DNA from: Ceraceosorus guamensis
Lineage: Eukaryota; Basidiomycota; Exobasidiomycetes; Ceraceosorales; Ceraceosoraceae
Assembly: GCF_003144195.1 (NCBI RefSeq)
Contig: NW_020290023.1
Location: 62,001-126,000 of the forward strand
DNA length: 64,000 nt
Direction: 5' to 3'
Part shown: positions 9,643-20,834 of the stretch, one piece after another
Numbering within the stretch: the stretch's first letter is position 1
Layout: each line of letters begins with the position of its first letter
Notes under the pieces: generated by a model
Seen by the model: the letters and a program-made list of their open reading frames with translations, nothing else
Told to the model about the DNA's origin: nothing
Database searches by the model: none
Position numbers and translations under genes: made by a program

Positions 9643-12600
9643 TCATTCGACGGGCAATCGCTGGCCCTCTTCTTCGACTTCGAGCGCTGTAGCTTCCATC
9701 GCAGCTTGATGCTCTTGCTCCTCATCAGCTTCGGTGGTTTGTGCCGCACCGTCGGTATTATCGGCATGCTCTCCGTTTGTAGGGAGGGAAGCGCTCTCGG
9801 CAGCTTCATCGCCAGCAGCGTCCTGATCTGCGGGTCTCGCATTCGCCAACGCATCTACGTCGTTCATGTCCCTAAAGGCAGCTCTTCTAGCCTCTTTTGC
9901 TTTCTCTCTCGCCTTTACTGCCTTGTCCGGGTGAAAATGACGATCCCCAGACGCGCTGCTCAGATCACGACCGAAAATGCGATGCGATAGGGCGCTAAAG
10001 CCAAGAAGAGGGCATGCTTCGCGTCAGTCGTGGCGAGGCAGCACGTGCGGCATGCAACAACTTGTTGACTCACCTTCTTTCTTGCTTGTCCAACATCAAG
10101 TTGACACTAGCAGGTGCACGCCAGATGGGGTAGGAAAGCACAGTCTCGATCTTTCCTCCCTCGTGTTCGCTCGGCGCAAAGTCCGCAAAGAAGCTTCCCA
10201 GCTTTCTCTGCTTGAGATCTTGGAAGAATGGGCTGTCGGGCAAAGAAGTGATGGTAGGGTAATGGTTTGCCAGCATGAAGGCCAGTTCGGATGCCTGCCC
10301 ATGAGCCACCTTTTCCGGGGCTGAAAATGGTCTGAGCACCGACGCCCCGTCGTTCAGGACTCTCCACTTGCAGACCAAATTCGGGTCTTTGCCAGCCTCT
10401 TGCCGGCCGATCGTTTTGATTCCCGTGCTGAGAACGCGCAGCTTGAGAGGGTTAAGAAAGTTAAAGCCATCTCTACCTGGACCGCCTCCATTGATGACAG
10501 CTCGGACGCTGGTGCTGGTAGTGTACATTGATCTGAGCGGCTCGCCTGCAGTGTTGCGGACAAGAAAGTTTCTGGGCGAGAGTGCGTCGCTGAAACCAAA
10601 TTGGCTGAAAATAGCAGCGATTTGAGGATGGTCTGGATGTACGTAGGTGTAGGGGTCTTCCTTGAAAGGTGTGCCTCCAGGCTTGCCGAATCCCGAATCG
10701 TGGTCGTGCTTCTTGCCTTTATTGGCACGAGCAGCGGCGTGATTGTCCGGTTTGATATGCGCATTGGGATCAGCGGGCGGAGCGTTGTCGATGTCTTCTT
10801 GCGTCTCCTGAACGTCAGTCGCACTCGATCTGGCCTTCTTCGCGTCAGGCTGTTCAGCGATTGGCGAAGCGCTTCGCTTGCTTGCACCGCTTGTGCTTCC
10901 TGCAGCTTCGGCGCTTCGTCCAGCTTCGTTGTACTCCTGAGCATCGGTAGCGCTGGCGCTCGGTACAGGCACTGGAGCTTCAGCATCAAGCACATCCATA
11001 GCGCGCTTCATTCCCAATGCCACTTCCTCATCTTGATCAGTGCCAGTGTGTGCCATTTCCAAGACAGCGACGAAAAATCCGCCGGTGTTCTGATAGTGAG
11101 GATAGAACCTCATGCACTTTTCCAAGCCCAGATCCTTCTCCACTCCACAAGGCCAGAGCGTGTAGGGTGTTCGGGCCGCAAGAGACGGGTCGGAATGGTG
11201 CAATTCTGCATACGAGCCGACCCAGCTAACGTCTGGCAAGGTCTTTCGGTACTTTTTACTTCCAAAGTCTGGCCAGCCTTGCTGATCCTCCGCTTTGGGC
11301 TCGGCTTGAGCCGCGTTAGGCTGCTGCTCGACGTCGGACGCCGGAATCACTCCATCTGCGGCCTGGTCGACTTGCATTGCTTGCTCCTGCCCTTCTGTTG
11401 CCTGGTCCTGACTTTCAGAAGCAGTAGCTGTCTCAACCGTGCCTTTGTCGTCCTCCGGCTCGACGTTCGGCGTAGCCTTCTGGCGAAGATGCTTGCCCAA
11501 CCCAGGACACACGCGCCACGTAGTCAAGCCTTTTGTGCGCTTGAGATTAGGGAGATAGCCAGAAGTGTCGACGATGTGCAGGCGACCTGGTTTGCCACTG
11601 AAGGGATCAGCCCCGTACTCTCTCAATGCTGCCGATACAACCGCTTCATTTTCCACGGGGTTCATGCTGCAAGTCGAGTAGACAAGACGTCCACCAGGAC
11701 GCAGACCTTGAAGACCTCGTAAAAGAATGCGCAATTGAAGACTAGGGGCAAAGTGAAAAGCTCCGGCATCGTCAGCCAGAGTCGGATCGTTCCACCTACG
11801 CTCGGCACTCACGCATGAAGACCCATCGCATTGTTGGGTTGCCAATCCTTCCATATGCCAATGTTTTTGCGCAGCGTACCATCGCCCGAGCAAGGCACAT
11901 CCGCCAGAACCCTGTCAAACTTGAGCATCTTAGTAATGTTGCCAGCAGAGCCGCTCGTATCCGCATGCTTGGACCTCCACGGGACTTCGACGAAGGGTAA
12001 CAGAGAAGCGTCGTGATTCGTGACGAGGAGGTTGGCAGAGGGCAATCTGGAGCTCTGATGCACCAGCATGTAAGCTCTCTTGATATCGCTATCGTTGGCT
12101 ACGATGATACCTGGTGGAAAGGAGTTGTACTCTGTGCTTCCAGTGTTTGTAGGACTGTGCAGAGCTTCGATGATCTGAGCCGTCTTGCTTCCCGGAGCTG
12201 CGCACATGTCCAGTACTACGTGATGAGGTTGCACATCCAGAAACAGCGGAGGCACCATCGAAACTGCTTCTTGACGTGAGATGGACCCCTTTGTAGAGGA
12301 TGAAGAACGCGCACTCGGCATTGAGGTCAGCATGGAGGCTTGAGGCAGTGCCATTCTGTTCATATCCCGACTTACCACAGCAGTCTCGTGAACCAAGAAT
12401 CCCTGAAGCTTCTTGAACTGGTCATTCTTCCTGAGCACGTTCTTCTTGACGTCGATTTGCCAGGCCAGTCCATCCGGGTACCAATCCAATCGTCTGGGAG
12501 CCTGAACAGGTTCCCCTTCCCACTCGATGCCTTGCAAAAAGGGCAAGAATTCATTCTGCATCTGATGGGAGATGACCGATGTCGTTGCTTTGCCCATCGT

Positions 12601-12972
12601 GATGCGAAAGGTGGTGGGCAGCGGGGAGCGGAGGGTTTGGAGGAAAGCTGGCCATTCGGAAGGTGGCAGAATGCCTTGGTCGAGGTAGTACGCCTCGCTG
12701 TATGCGGATGGGCGGGACGTGGCATTCGCGACATCGTCAGAGTCAGCGTCTGCAAGCTCGTCGGGGCCATAACGATGTTGAGCTCACAAATTGGTGTTCT
12801 TCATCTTGATGGGTCCAGATTGATTCCTGTCCTTACCACCGCGGCCTCCATGGCTCGTGCCGGCATTATCATCTCTGCGTCCCCGTCCCCCTCCATACCC
12901 TCCCCTGCCTCTACCGCCACCTCCTCGGCCCCTTCCTCCGCCAGCCCCAACATGCCCTCTAGTCTTAGCCAT
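9643..12972 (-). CDS. NCL1: tRNA (cytosine-5)-methyltransferase Ncl1/Trm4 (NSUN2 family)
   Basis: Five exons: 12972-12788, 12697-12376, 12288-11813, 11741-10074 and 9994-9643 (introns 90, 87, 71 and 79 nt), giving 1000 residues. A Gly/Arg-rich RGG-like tail (residues 7-50) precedes the core. Core motifs are FEAYYLDQGILP, FLVHETAV|GSISRQEAVSM, the SAM-binding MCAAPGSKTAQ (about 197-207), DVPCSGDGT with the release cysteine at about 302, and YSTCSMNPVENEA with the catalytic cysteine at about 352. The enzyme methylates C5 of cytosines in tRNA (positions such as 34, 40, 48, 49) in the nucleus. A long Glu/Gln-rich insertion and a tail (residues after about 880) exceed the yeast protein (684 residues). 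The 87-nt intron has no stop and keeps frame, so an unspliced reading would wrongly add 29 residues inside a conserved block. It shares a 758-bp promoter with NUP53. Confidence 0.93.
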
Positions 12973-13730
12973 CGTCGTCCTGAAACGTCAGTCCGAGTGC
13001 GTGAGATAAGCTTGCGCTCAAGCTTGGAGACGAGCTCCTACGTCGACGCGTCAACCTGAATGCAAACGGTTTGGCTTAGTTGAGAGCCTGCGGTGAGTAG
13101 AGTCTTGATTAGGACAGTCACAAAACGTCGATGCAGAATCGCGAGCGCCAAGGCTGCCCCTGCTGATTCAGCTGGTGTTGTGTAATGCCTACCCACGACT
13201 TTCTTGTGGCCGGGAGCGAAGAAGTCAAGAGTCGCGGTCTGAGCTGCCTCGCGCCTTTGCACTCAAAACTCAAGACGTTTGACGTTTGACTCACAGAAGA
13301 CTGTTGACTCAAACTTTCAAATTTGTTGCCTGGTTTTGGCGATCACGTGATGACATTTTGCGCGTTCCTTCCTCACGCAAATCACGAACATGAGTGAGCG
13401 GAGGAATGACGGCGGGCGTGCAGGTGCAGGTGCAGGTGGGATGTTGTGGCCTCGCAAAACGCGCACGCAGCAGCGAAGGAGCGCATCAGTCACAGTCACG
13501 AGTGGTGCAGCTAGCACGCATCAGGTGTTGGATCTCGATCGATGAGCGAAATGAAGGGCGCACGCCGACTTCCCGCGAGGGCTTCACTCACTCCATCTCG
13601 ACCGCGCTTCCCCTGGCCCACCTACACCGACCACTGTCACGAGTGAGAGCGATTCTGGTCGACATACCAAGAAGCGCACACTTGTCGCCCAATCGTCCTC
13701 TGCAACTGCCCCCGTTGTCGCGCGCTCACA
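12973..13730. promoter_or_regulatory. shared divergent promoter of NCL1 and NUP53
   Basis: 758 bp between two start codons facing away from each other. It contains two TGACTCA words (13287-13293 and 13305-13311), the bZIP Gcn4/AP-1-type site, and a perfect palindrome ATCACGTGAT at 13342-13351, the bHLH Cbf1-type E-box. A 6-bp tandem repeat (GTGCAG units) lies at about 13417-13440. No open frame of note. Function of the sites is inferred from word matches alone. Confidence 0.5.
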
Positions 13731-15743
13731 ATGTTCTCCTTCGCCCAGGCGCAGAACAAGGCGCCTGCGACGCCAGGCAACTTGTCAGTCAATGATCTGA
13801 GCGGTCAGCGTCAGGGACAATCCAACACGGGAAATGGCAGTGGCTTTTCTTTTAGTGCTGCGCCTCCTCAGCAGCAGCAGCAGCAGTCCTCGGGAGGTCC
13901 GTTTGGGCAGAACCAAAGCCAACATACTCAAGGCGCAGGAGCTACTTCGGGCTTCTCATTCGGATCTCAGCAACAGCCATCTCAATCCAGCAACAATCTG
14001 TTCGGTGGTCAAACGTCGGGTCAGACACAAGCGCAATCTCAACCTCAATCTCAATGGGGACAAATTCAATTCAATCAATCTGCTCCTCAAACTACATCGC
14101 TGTTTGGCAGCAGTGGTGCAAATGCCAGCAGCCAAAACTTGTTCGGCGGAGCAGCGGCTGGACAGGGCACGAATGCGCAGGCGTTTCAGCAAGGCGCACA
14201 AGCGCACTCGATGAATTCCGGAAGGTCTCCCCCTCAAAGAGAGGTGGAAGCTCGCTATATGCCCGGATACCTCGCCAAGCTCAAAGGTCAAAAGGTACGT
14301 TTCTTGCTAGGCACATTATCCTGTGCAGACTCTGTGCACCCTATCTGGACGCGGCGAGACAAGATGAAAGCTGACGGACTTTGCACGCGTCTCTAAAAGC
14401 CCTTCAACGCGCACGCTCGAGAGCCCAGCTCCGAGCCCAATTACTTGACCGGCACTCCAGCGCGAAATTCCACAGCAGGTATTGCTGGCGACTCCGCCGA
14501 CTCTCCATCTGTCCAATTCTCATCCTCCTTCTTCAGGAGCGTGCCAGGCGACGCATCGACAGATCATGCCCACGGACGCTTTGGAAGCTCCATCTCGCCT
14601 GACAGGTACGGTCAGGGAGGGGCGGTCAGGGAGGGCGATTTGGAACCCTCGATCTTCGGACCAGGAGGTCTGAGAGGAAACAAGAGGGTCCCTTCTTCTT
14701 CCTTCAACGCTTCCAACAAGTCTCTGAAAGGCTCGCTCAGGCGAAGTAGAAGCGGTGCTTTTGGAAGGAGCGTCAACGATTTCACCTCCAGCGTGGGACC
14801 GGCCAGTTCAGAGCTGGACGACCCGCCGCCGAACGAATATCTGGCGGACGAGACGGCTCTGTATGCTCGAGGAGGGGCTTTTGGAGAGGATGCAGCTTCC
14901 GAGATAAGAGAGGTGGCGGGATCATCTCTGAAGAATCAGGCGACACACCGCTCCGCTTTATCACTACCACCCTCGAAAACGAACGACGCATCCAACGACG
15001 CATCTCTGCGCACCATTCTCATCTACGGCTTCAACCCGGCGCAAAGGAATGCCGTGGCGGAGCATTACAAATCTTTCGGAGAGGTGGTCGACATTTCTTT
15101 GGAAGAGAACAGCGGAGCTATTCGTTTGGAGTATGCTGAAGCTTGGGTCGCCACGAGAGCTCTGCGTCGGAATGGAGAAGCGGTACCTTCTGCATCTGGA
15201 GGGGGTTACGTAGGGGTCAGACTAGCTTCCGAAGAGCTTCACAGGCAGGTGGTGCTGTACGGACTAGAAGTCGTTGGCACTTCCACAGGAGCTTCACTTT
15301 CAGGTCCGCCATCGAGCTCCACGAGCGCCGCGGCCAGTCATTCTCAAGCAGCAGGATCTGCACAGCAAGCGAGTGCGGGATTGACAGGTACGGGAACGGG
15401 AGCTGGAGGTTCTTCTAGGGGCGCTACGCCAGCGTTCGGAAGACCCATCTCCATCATCGGAGAGCCTGGTAGCGCATTCGCAAAGAAACCGGCCTCCTCT
15501 GCACCATCCGCCAATCATTCTGCTGGTGCAGGCCAGGCCGGATCCGTTTCGAACACCAGCAGCCCTTTTAGGTTCGCTACTGCATCCCTCTTTGGAGGTG
15601 CTTCGAATCCGAACTCGACGGTCTCTAGAAGCTCTGCGCAGGACTTTGCGGGTAGACCTAACCAGCCCTCTGCGCAATCAGCTCCGACTCACAATCAGAA
15701 TGGCGTCATGTCCAAATTGGGCGACGCCATCTTCGGATGGTGA
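13731..15743 (+). CDS. NUP53: nucleoporin Nup53/Nup59 (NUP35), MPPN-type RRM
   Basis: Exons 13731-14294 and 14400-15743 (105-nt phase-0 intron) give 635 residues. The N-terminus is an FG-type region: Gln-rich with a CAG run (QQQQQQ near 46-51) and scattered FSF, LFGG and LFGS motifs. The Nup35-type RRM lies at about 391-480 (TILIYGFNPAQRNAVAEHY, then GEVVDISLEENSGAIRLEY). This fold dimerises and does not bind RNA in known members. The tail returns to FG/Ser repeats (SPFRFATASLFGG) and ends MSKLGDAIFGW, a short amphipathic segment like the C-terminal membrane-binding helix of Nup53/Nup35. The protein sits at the nuclear pore inner ring, linking Nup155/Nup170 and Nup93/Nic96 to the pore membrane. 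Start chosen at the first ATG after a stop-rich leader. Confidence 0.93.
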
Positions 15744-16346
15744 GGGTCGAAACGATGATGGCAGGGAAAAATTGCATTCTGTACGTTCTGCCCTTTGGCC
15801 CAACGTATGCGCTTGATCAATGCCGCACTGCATCCCTCGTATGTGTGCGATTCCGCATGGACTCTCCGATTGAATGGCACTGCGTAGCTACGAGGAAAAA
15901 TGTTGGGATCGCAACCACGGCTGTTTGGTGCTTGCGCTCGTATTGTGATGAAGCGAGTGGACAGGTCACGCTGAAGATGACGAGGTGATGCCGAGAGTGG
16001 AACACACGATCTTCTATTACACAAGCTCGAACCATGCGACGCGCGAAGTTTTAGTACAGCAGAATGATGAACAAAGTAGCTAAGCCAATGGTCCGAGCAG
16101 TCCATCTGCAAGCAAGAAAAGTACATATATCGAGGCGCTTCAAAGACTGGCGGGGCGACCCTTCTCTAAGAACGTCCAACATTCTCGAAGCAGACGGAAG
16201 GGGCAACATGCGGTGAAGGGGTTTGTGGCGTTGAAGTACAGGAATTCACTCGCAAGTTCTTGAGAGCAGTTGTCCGAGGGGAGAGGGGGGGNNNNNNNNN
16301 NNNNNNGGGGGGGGAGAAAGAAGTAAGCGCAGGAATGACGGTAGGA
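15744..16346. other. convergent 3' intergenic region with assembly gap
   Basis: 603 bp between the 3' ends of NUP53 (+) and the next gene (-). It holds a 15-base run of N at 16292-16306 flanked on both sides by G runs, and otherwise no gene. The 3' untranslated regions of both neighbours probably lie here. Confidence 0.7.
16292..16306. other. assembly gap (15 N) in a G-run
   Basis: Fifteen N bases, preceded by about seven G and followed by about eight G. The true sequence is probably a longer poly-G or poly-C tract that could not be resolved. It is outside the coding frames on both sides. Confidence 0.95.
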
Positions 16347-18248
16347 TTATACGAGTACGACAGCCGGCGAACGTGCTGGAGCCGGTGCTCTACTTTCGCC
16401 AAGCGGAGCTATTGAAGATGATGTGGATGTCGAGGGAAAGCTCGTCTGGCTCTGACGTCTAAAGTGTAAAAATCTTCCGGGACCTAGGCCTCTAGAAGAA
16501 GGTGAGGAGAGTTCAAGTTGAGAAGCTGATTCTGCTTCGCTGTCGTTGACCACTCTGTGGTTGATATTATGATTGAGGCTCACCTCACCGGCACTGGTAG
16601 CTGGTCTATTGCTCATCGTGGGTCTTACGATTCCATTGGACGATCTCGAAGCAGACTCGCGCGACCCTCGTCGATTTTGAAAACTTTGTGCAAGTGCAGC
16701 TTCTTGTCGAGCTCGATAGGCCGCACCTGCCGCGTCGCCCCATACGCTATTGCTCGACCTGGGTCGAAAAGAGGATCTACTGGCCGCAGCGTCGCTAGAC
16801 AATCTTCGGGACGCTCGTCCGACATTCTCAGCCGTCCGACTATTTGACCTGCTCATTTGGGGCGTCGGGAGCGGTGTGATGTTGTGCATAGAAGCAGGTG
16901 CGGTCCTCGCTTCGCCATGCTCCCGCAGCACAACGTCGGGCGTACCAGCGCTCATCATCGCGGCCGAGCTTGGATCGGCTTCTTCTTCTTCTTTGGCTGG
17001 ACTTCGAACAGATCGTAAGCGCGCCTTGATGCGCGCGACGAGCTGAGCCGCTCTAGCATTCAGCACCGCTTCTTCCCGAACGCTGGATGCTCGACTCGTG
17101 GATGTGGATCCGCTCTGCGATGCGCTGCCTTCCCCCCTTATCCCGGAACCCGCAACCTGATCGGAAGATCTTGGGTTGGTGCGTGTGGGCCTGCGCGAGT
17201 CTAGAGGCGCATACACGACCCTGTGAGCAGGTACAGCTACTCGCAAGCTCGAATTGTTGGCGCCAAAGCAAGAACCATTTCGTGATTGGGCAGGTACAAA
17301 CACGACGTATCTGACGTTTGTTGGTCTGTGTCTTGATTGACTCGGAGTGGATGGGGAAGGGTTGGAGGTTGAAAGGGATCTGCTAGCGGAGTCCGCATGC
17401 TGATCCGACGCCGATGTTCTTCTAGGTCCCAGTCCCAATCTGCTTCCCGCCACAACAGCCGCGCGCTGCAAAACTCTAGATCCGGCCTGTCTAGCTAGAG
17501 CAAACACATGGCCCGGTTCCATATCTTCTCTTCGCTGTCCACTGCTTCCATCATCCGGCCCGACTTCCCAGCGGATCGTATCGCTATGGCTATACCTTGG
17601 CAATCCATCAGCTCCTCTCGCCGTGTATCCCGGCAACTCTTCGGATGGAGCCAACGAAGAGTTTCTAGAAATGTGAGAAGAAAGCCCTAAACCTAGGGAA
17701 GGCGATCGCGCACGTCGACGAGTCAGGGTGGAAAGTGAAGAGCTGGAATAGGCTCGAGCGCGCCGAGAACGTCCTCGAGAGGCACTGCCCGACCTAGAGG
17801 TGTGGCTGGCAGAGAGCAGAGTGGACGTCGAAGCGGCAGGAGTGGAGGCCAAGGCTGTGGCTGTGGGTATGGCTGTATGGGTGACAGCGGATGTTCCTGA
17901 CGGTAGCGGTGTCGTGCGCATCGGCTCTGCTGCAATCTGATCTTGAAGTCGAGGGTCAGCACCTCCTTGCACTGCGCTGTCCCCATTCCTCGAAGCCGAG
18001 GGGACGAGTGCGTCATGTTGCAAAGGTGCTCTGGGTGTATGCGTGCCGTTTTGAACGTCGTCCGATCCAGCCCCAAAGGCGCACTCGTCCACCTGCTGGT
18101 CACTTGCGCCCGCATGTTGCTCTTGATCCTCAAAGGTGGACAGTGCGCTCATGAAAGTCGCAGCGCTGAGAGTGCTCGTTTGGCTCGCCTCACCAGCGTC
18201 TACGTGCCGTACGTGCCGAGTGTCATTGATCTGCGCTGCGATGGACAT
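16347..18248 (-). CDS. Ser/Arg/Ala-rich protein of unknown function
   Basis: One exon, 633 residues, first ATG of the frame at 18248. Most of the sequence is low complexity: Thr/Ala stretches at 110-145, Ser/Arg stretches such as SASRGRSRRARAYSSSS around 150-170, an acidic KEEEEAD run and a basic Ser-rich tail. Around residues 200-240 is a more ordered-looking segment, LPGYTARGADGLPRYS followed by DTIRWEVGPDD, with two LPxY-like tyrosine motifs of the kind that can bind WW-domain ligases; this is only a resemblance. No catalytic or membrane motif is seen. It diverges from SWP1 across 1.3 kb. The stop codon lies 40 bases from an assembly gap, so the 3' end should be treated with some care. Confidence 0.65.
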   Translation of the reverse strand: MSIAAQINDTRHVRHVDAGEASQTSTLSAATFMSALSTFEDQEQHAGASDQQVDECAFGAGSDDVQNGTHTPRAPLQHDALVPSASRNGDSAVQGGADPRLQDQIAAEPMRTTPLPSGTSAVTHTAIPTATALASTPAASTSTLLSASHTSRSGSASRGRSRRARAYSSSSLSTLTRRRARSPSLGLGLSSHISRNSSLAPSEELPGYTARGADGLPRYSHSDTIRWEVGPDDGSSGQRREDMEPGHVFALARQAGSRVLQRAAVVAGSRLGLGPRRTSASDQHADSASRSLSTSNPSPSTPSQSRHRPTNVRYVVFVPAQSRNGSCFGANNSSLRVAVPAHRVVYAPLDSRRPTRTNPRSSDQVAGSGIRGEGSASQSGSTSTSRASSVREEAVLNARAAQLVARIKARLRSVRSPAKEEEEADPSSAAMMSAGTPDVVLREHGEARTAPASMHNITPLPTPQMSRSNSRTAENVGRASRRLSSDAAASRSSFRPRSSNSVWGDAAGAAYRARQEAALAQSFQNRRGSRESASRSSNGIVRPTMSNRPATSAGEVSLNHNINHRVVNDSEAESASQLELSSPSSRGLGPGRFLHFRRQSQTSFPSTSTSSSIAPLGESRAPAPARSPAVVLV

Positions 18249-19576
18249 CGTGGCGGAGATGATATCTTGAAGAACGCTTGAGGCACAATTTGTGGGGGCC
18301 CTCTAGGAGAATCAGGATGAAGGGCTTGGAGCCGGGCGGGATGGGGCTTGGCAGATCGAAGTGGTGAGTGGCGATCGTGCAAGGTGCAAGCTACATCTAG
18401 ACCTCGCGTGGCGCTTCCTCAGCTTGCGTTCCTACCCCTTGCCGATTGAGTCGATCAGCTCAAGAAGAACAAGTCTTGATCGGAGACATGTAGATTGTGA
18501 TTGTCACGAAGCGATTGCAGATGGATGTGTGGATGGTTGTCGCTTTCGATGCCTGTTTGCAAGATCGAACATCAAGGCAAAAGGTCGCGCCGTTTTGATC
18601 GACGATTGGCGATGACTCGAGAAGGCGAACAGTGGTATATTCATTCACTCGAGACTATGTATACCCATCTCGAAGCGCTCCGAAGTCAGAAGTCAGAGGG
18701 CGGGCGGGTCGTCTTGACTTCTCGATTTGTGACATCCTTTTTGGTGTCAGATAATGCAACACAGCCCATCTGCACGACACACGGCCTTGCAGCATATATA
18801 GGTACCGGATACCGGGATAGCTTATTCACGCGGCTTTCAAATTACAATCAAAAATCGTAGATCGTCGCGAGGCTTGCTGCAGCAAAATCACACCGCCTAC
18901 CGCCGCGGTGTCATGTGCCTGCAGCATGCATTCTGCGCTGATGATGATGATGAGTGGCTCATCCCGCGTGCCGCGCGGTCCAGCTCACCTTTCACATCGC
19001 TCGCGCCATCGCGCTGCTCGAGCTGCGAATCTTGAATCGCGCGCAGTAATCGAGGTCATTTGCGCGCGGCGGGCGAGTGAGCGATGCGAAACAAGTCACG
19101 TGAAGCGATGCGCATCGGCCGATAACTCCTGGGGGCGCCTTGCTGGAAGGCAATGCGACGCACCGCGCACGCGCCTCATCTGCCCGCATTTTGGAAGCTC
19201 CATCATCCATGTTGCGTTCGCAGGACTCCACTCATGACTTCACTCTGACTCGACGCTCAACGAGTCGCAGATCTTGCTCGCACCCACTGTGACCCAATCT
19301 TGCCCATTCGCCATCCGTATCAGGACAACAGCTCGTGCGACGACCCTCTGACTTAAGTTCAGACTCCTACAAAAGACACCAAGCGAGCCTAGCTTGGACG
19401 TACTACGAGAACTGGGCTTGCTCAGCCTCAGGCCTTCCATAGGTGACTGCAAAACCTCGCACCCGGCTATACATTCGATCTGGGGTGCTGAGTGCCGACA
19501 TTGGAAAGCGTACAGGGCCGATAGCGGTACGAGCAGCGCGATCCGACCGGTCATCTTGAGGATCAAGGGCGATAGT
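18249..19576. promoter_or_regulatory. divergent intergenic region upstream of SWP1
   Basis: 1.33 kb between two outward-facing starts. It contains TCACGTGA at 19096-19103, a TATATA word at about 18795-18800 and an ATGATGATGATG run near 18938. A long frame on the - strand (19932-19240) overlaps the SWP1 coding exons and is treated as a shadow. No other gene seen. Confidence 0.45.
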
Positions 19577-20834
19577 ATGCGCTTACTGCGGCTCCACACC
19601 CTGGCTGCTCTAGCAGCTCTAGCTCCAACTTGCGTACTCGGCGCTTCCTTTACGCTCACCGATGCCAAGCTGAGCATCACCTCGTTAGACGGAGGCTCGA
19701 CGCGCCTTTCAGAAAGGTGCGTGCAAGCTTGACCAGCTCTGTGCTTCTTCGTCTTTTTGTAGCCCCGCACTCTTGTCTGAATTCTGTTCATCAACCCCAC
19801 ACGATTCACGTCATCAGTTTCACAGCCACTTCGACGCCTAAGCTCGAAAGACAGAATTTGGCCGCAGATGAAATTCTTAGGTTGTCCTTTTCCGTCAAGG
19901 ATGCGAATGGAGAAGTGGCTGTACCTGATCAAGTAGCTGTCAAGGTGGACGACGATAAACGAAAGAGCATTGTCAATGCCGTAGCGATCAAACGAGGAAA
20001 AGCGGTGTACTCTCTGGTGAGCAATCTCGACTTGAGTGCGCAGGGAGCGGCAACTACTACACTAGACGTTCGCTCTGGGAAGCGGAAATCTTCCATGCAT
20101 CAACGAGTATCAGGCTCGAGACTCACATCGGGGCTTCTCTTCACGCGCAGAAACCCGACAAATTGTCTCATCTGGGTCGAAGCATCACCGTATCCATCCT
20201 CGTAGGCAGCGCCGACCCTTCTCTCGACCCTCTCAACCTGCACCTACTAGACTTGCTTCTCCCAGGTCCAGAGCCCACCACCTCCACCCAGTTGACTCAA
20301 AGGGCTCGCCTCGAACAGGAACAAGGCTTCAAACCTTGGCCTGCTCGTTTCCACACCTTCGGCAAACCAGCGGCAGATTCGATGCCTCCAAAATCTTTGA
20401 GCGCCATTTGGGCCGGTGCGGTTCTGATCGTTCCTTGGACAGTACTGCTGGGATTAGTGAGTTGGGCGACCAATGATCAAGAGCGATCTTTTTCCTTGCC
20501 ATACATCGGGTCCCGACTGCTGATTTTTTCGACTCTCATTTTCTTTTTCTCCCTCTCTCGTATTGCTTGCGCTGCGCGACGCGAACTCGAACAGTTGTCC
20601 ATCCTGCTCCCTTCCCTCTCTTTCAAAGCACCAAGCCTCTCCATCATCGCCCTGCTCCTCTCGCTCTGCTACCTGGAAAGCCTGGCAGCCGTGTACTGGT
20701 GGAGTCTGACCCTATTCGAAATGCTGCCTTGGTTAGCGCTAGGCGGAGTTGTGGCCACTCTTACGGGTAAGGAAGCGCTGGGTCAATTGAGGAGGTGGAG
20801 ATTGCAGAGCAAGAGTGCGCAGGCTACAACATGA
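19577..20834 (+). CDS. SWP1: oligosaccharyltransferase subunit Swp1 / ribophorin II
   Basis: Exons 19577-19716, 19818-20106 and 20151-20834 (introns 101 and 44 nt) give 370 residues. A signal peptide (MRLLRLHTLAALAALAPTCVLGA) precedes the lumenal domain, which begins SFTLTDAKLSITSLDGGST as in Swp1/ribophorin II. The FHTFGKP block at about 210-216 leads into the membrane part: helices near 227-247, 263-284 and 305-345. This non-catalytic subunit of the ER oligosaccharyltransferase complex helps transfer the glycan to Asn in nascent proteins, with Ost1, Wbp1 and Stt3. The second intron is only 44 nt and has a GTATCA donor; it was chosen because it alone joins the lumenal frame to the frame containing KPDKLSHLGRSITVSILVGS, so its exact donor is the least certain point. 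Confidence 0.88.

Noticed and set aside
10601-11722. A 373-codon + strand frame opposite NCL1
   Set aside because: It lies antisense to the conserved methyltransferase coding exon, begins nowhere near a promoter and shows no motif; high-GC coding DNA often leaves such frames open.
19240-19932. A 230-codon - strand frame over the start of SWP1
   Set aside because: Antisense to the SWP1 signal-peptide exon and its first intron; no motif.
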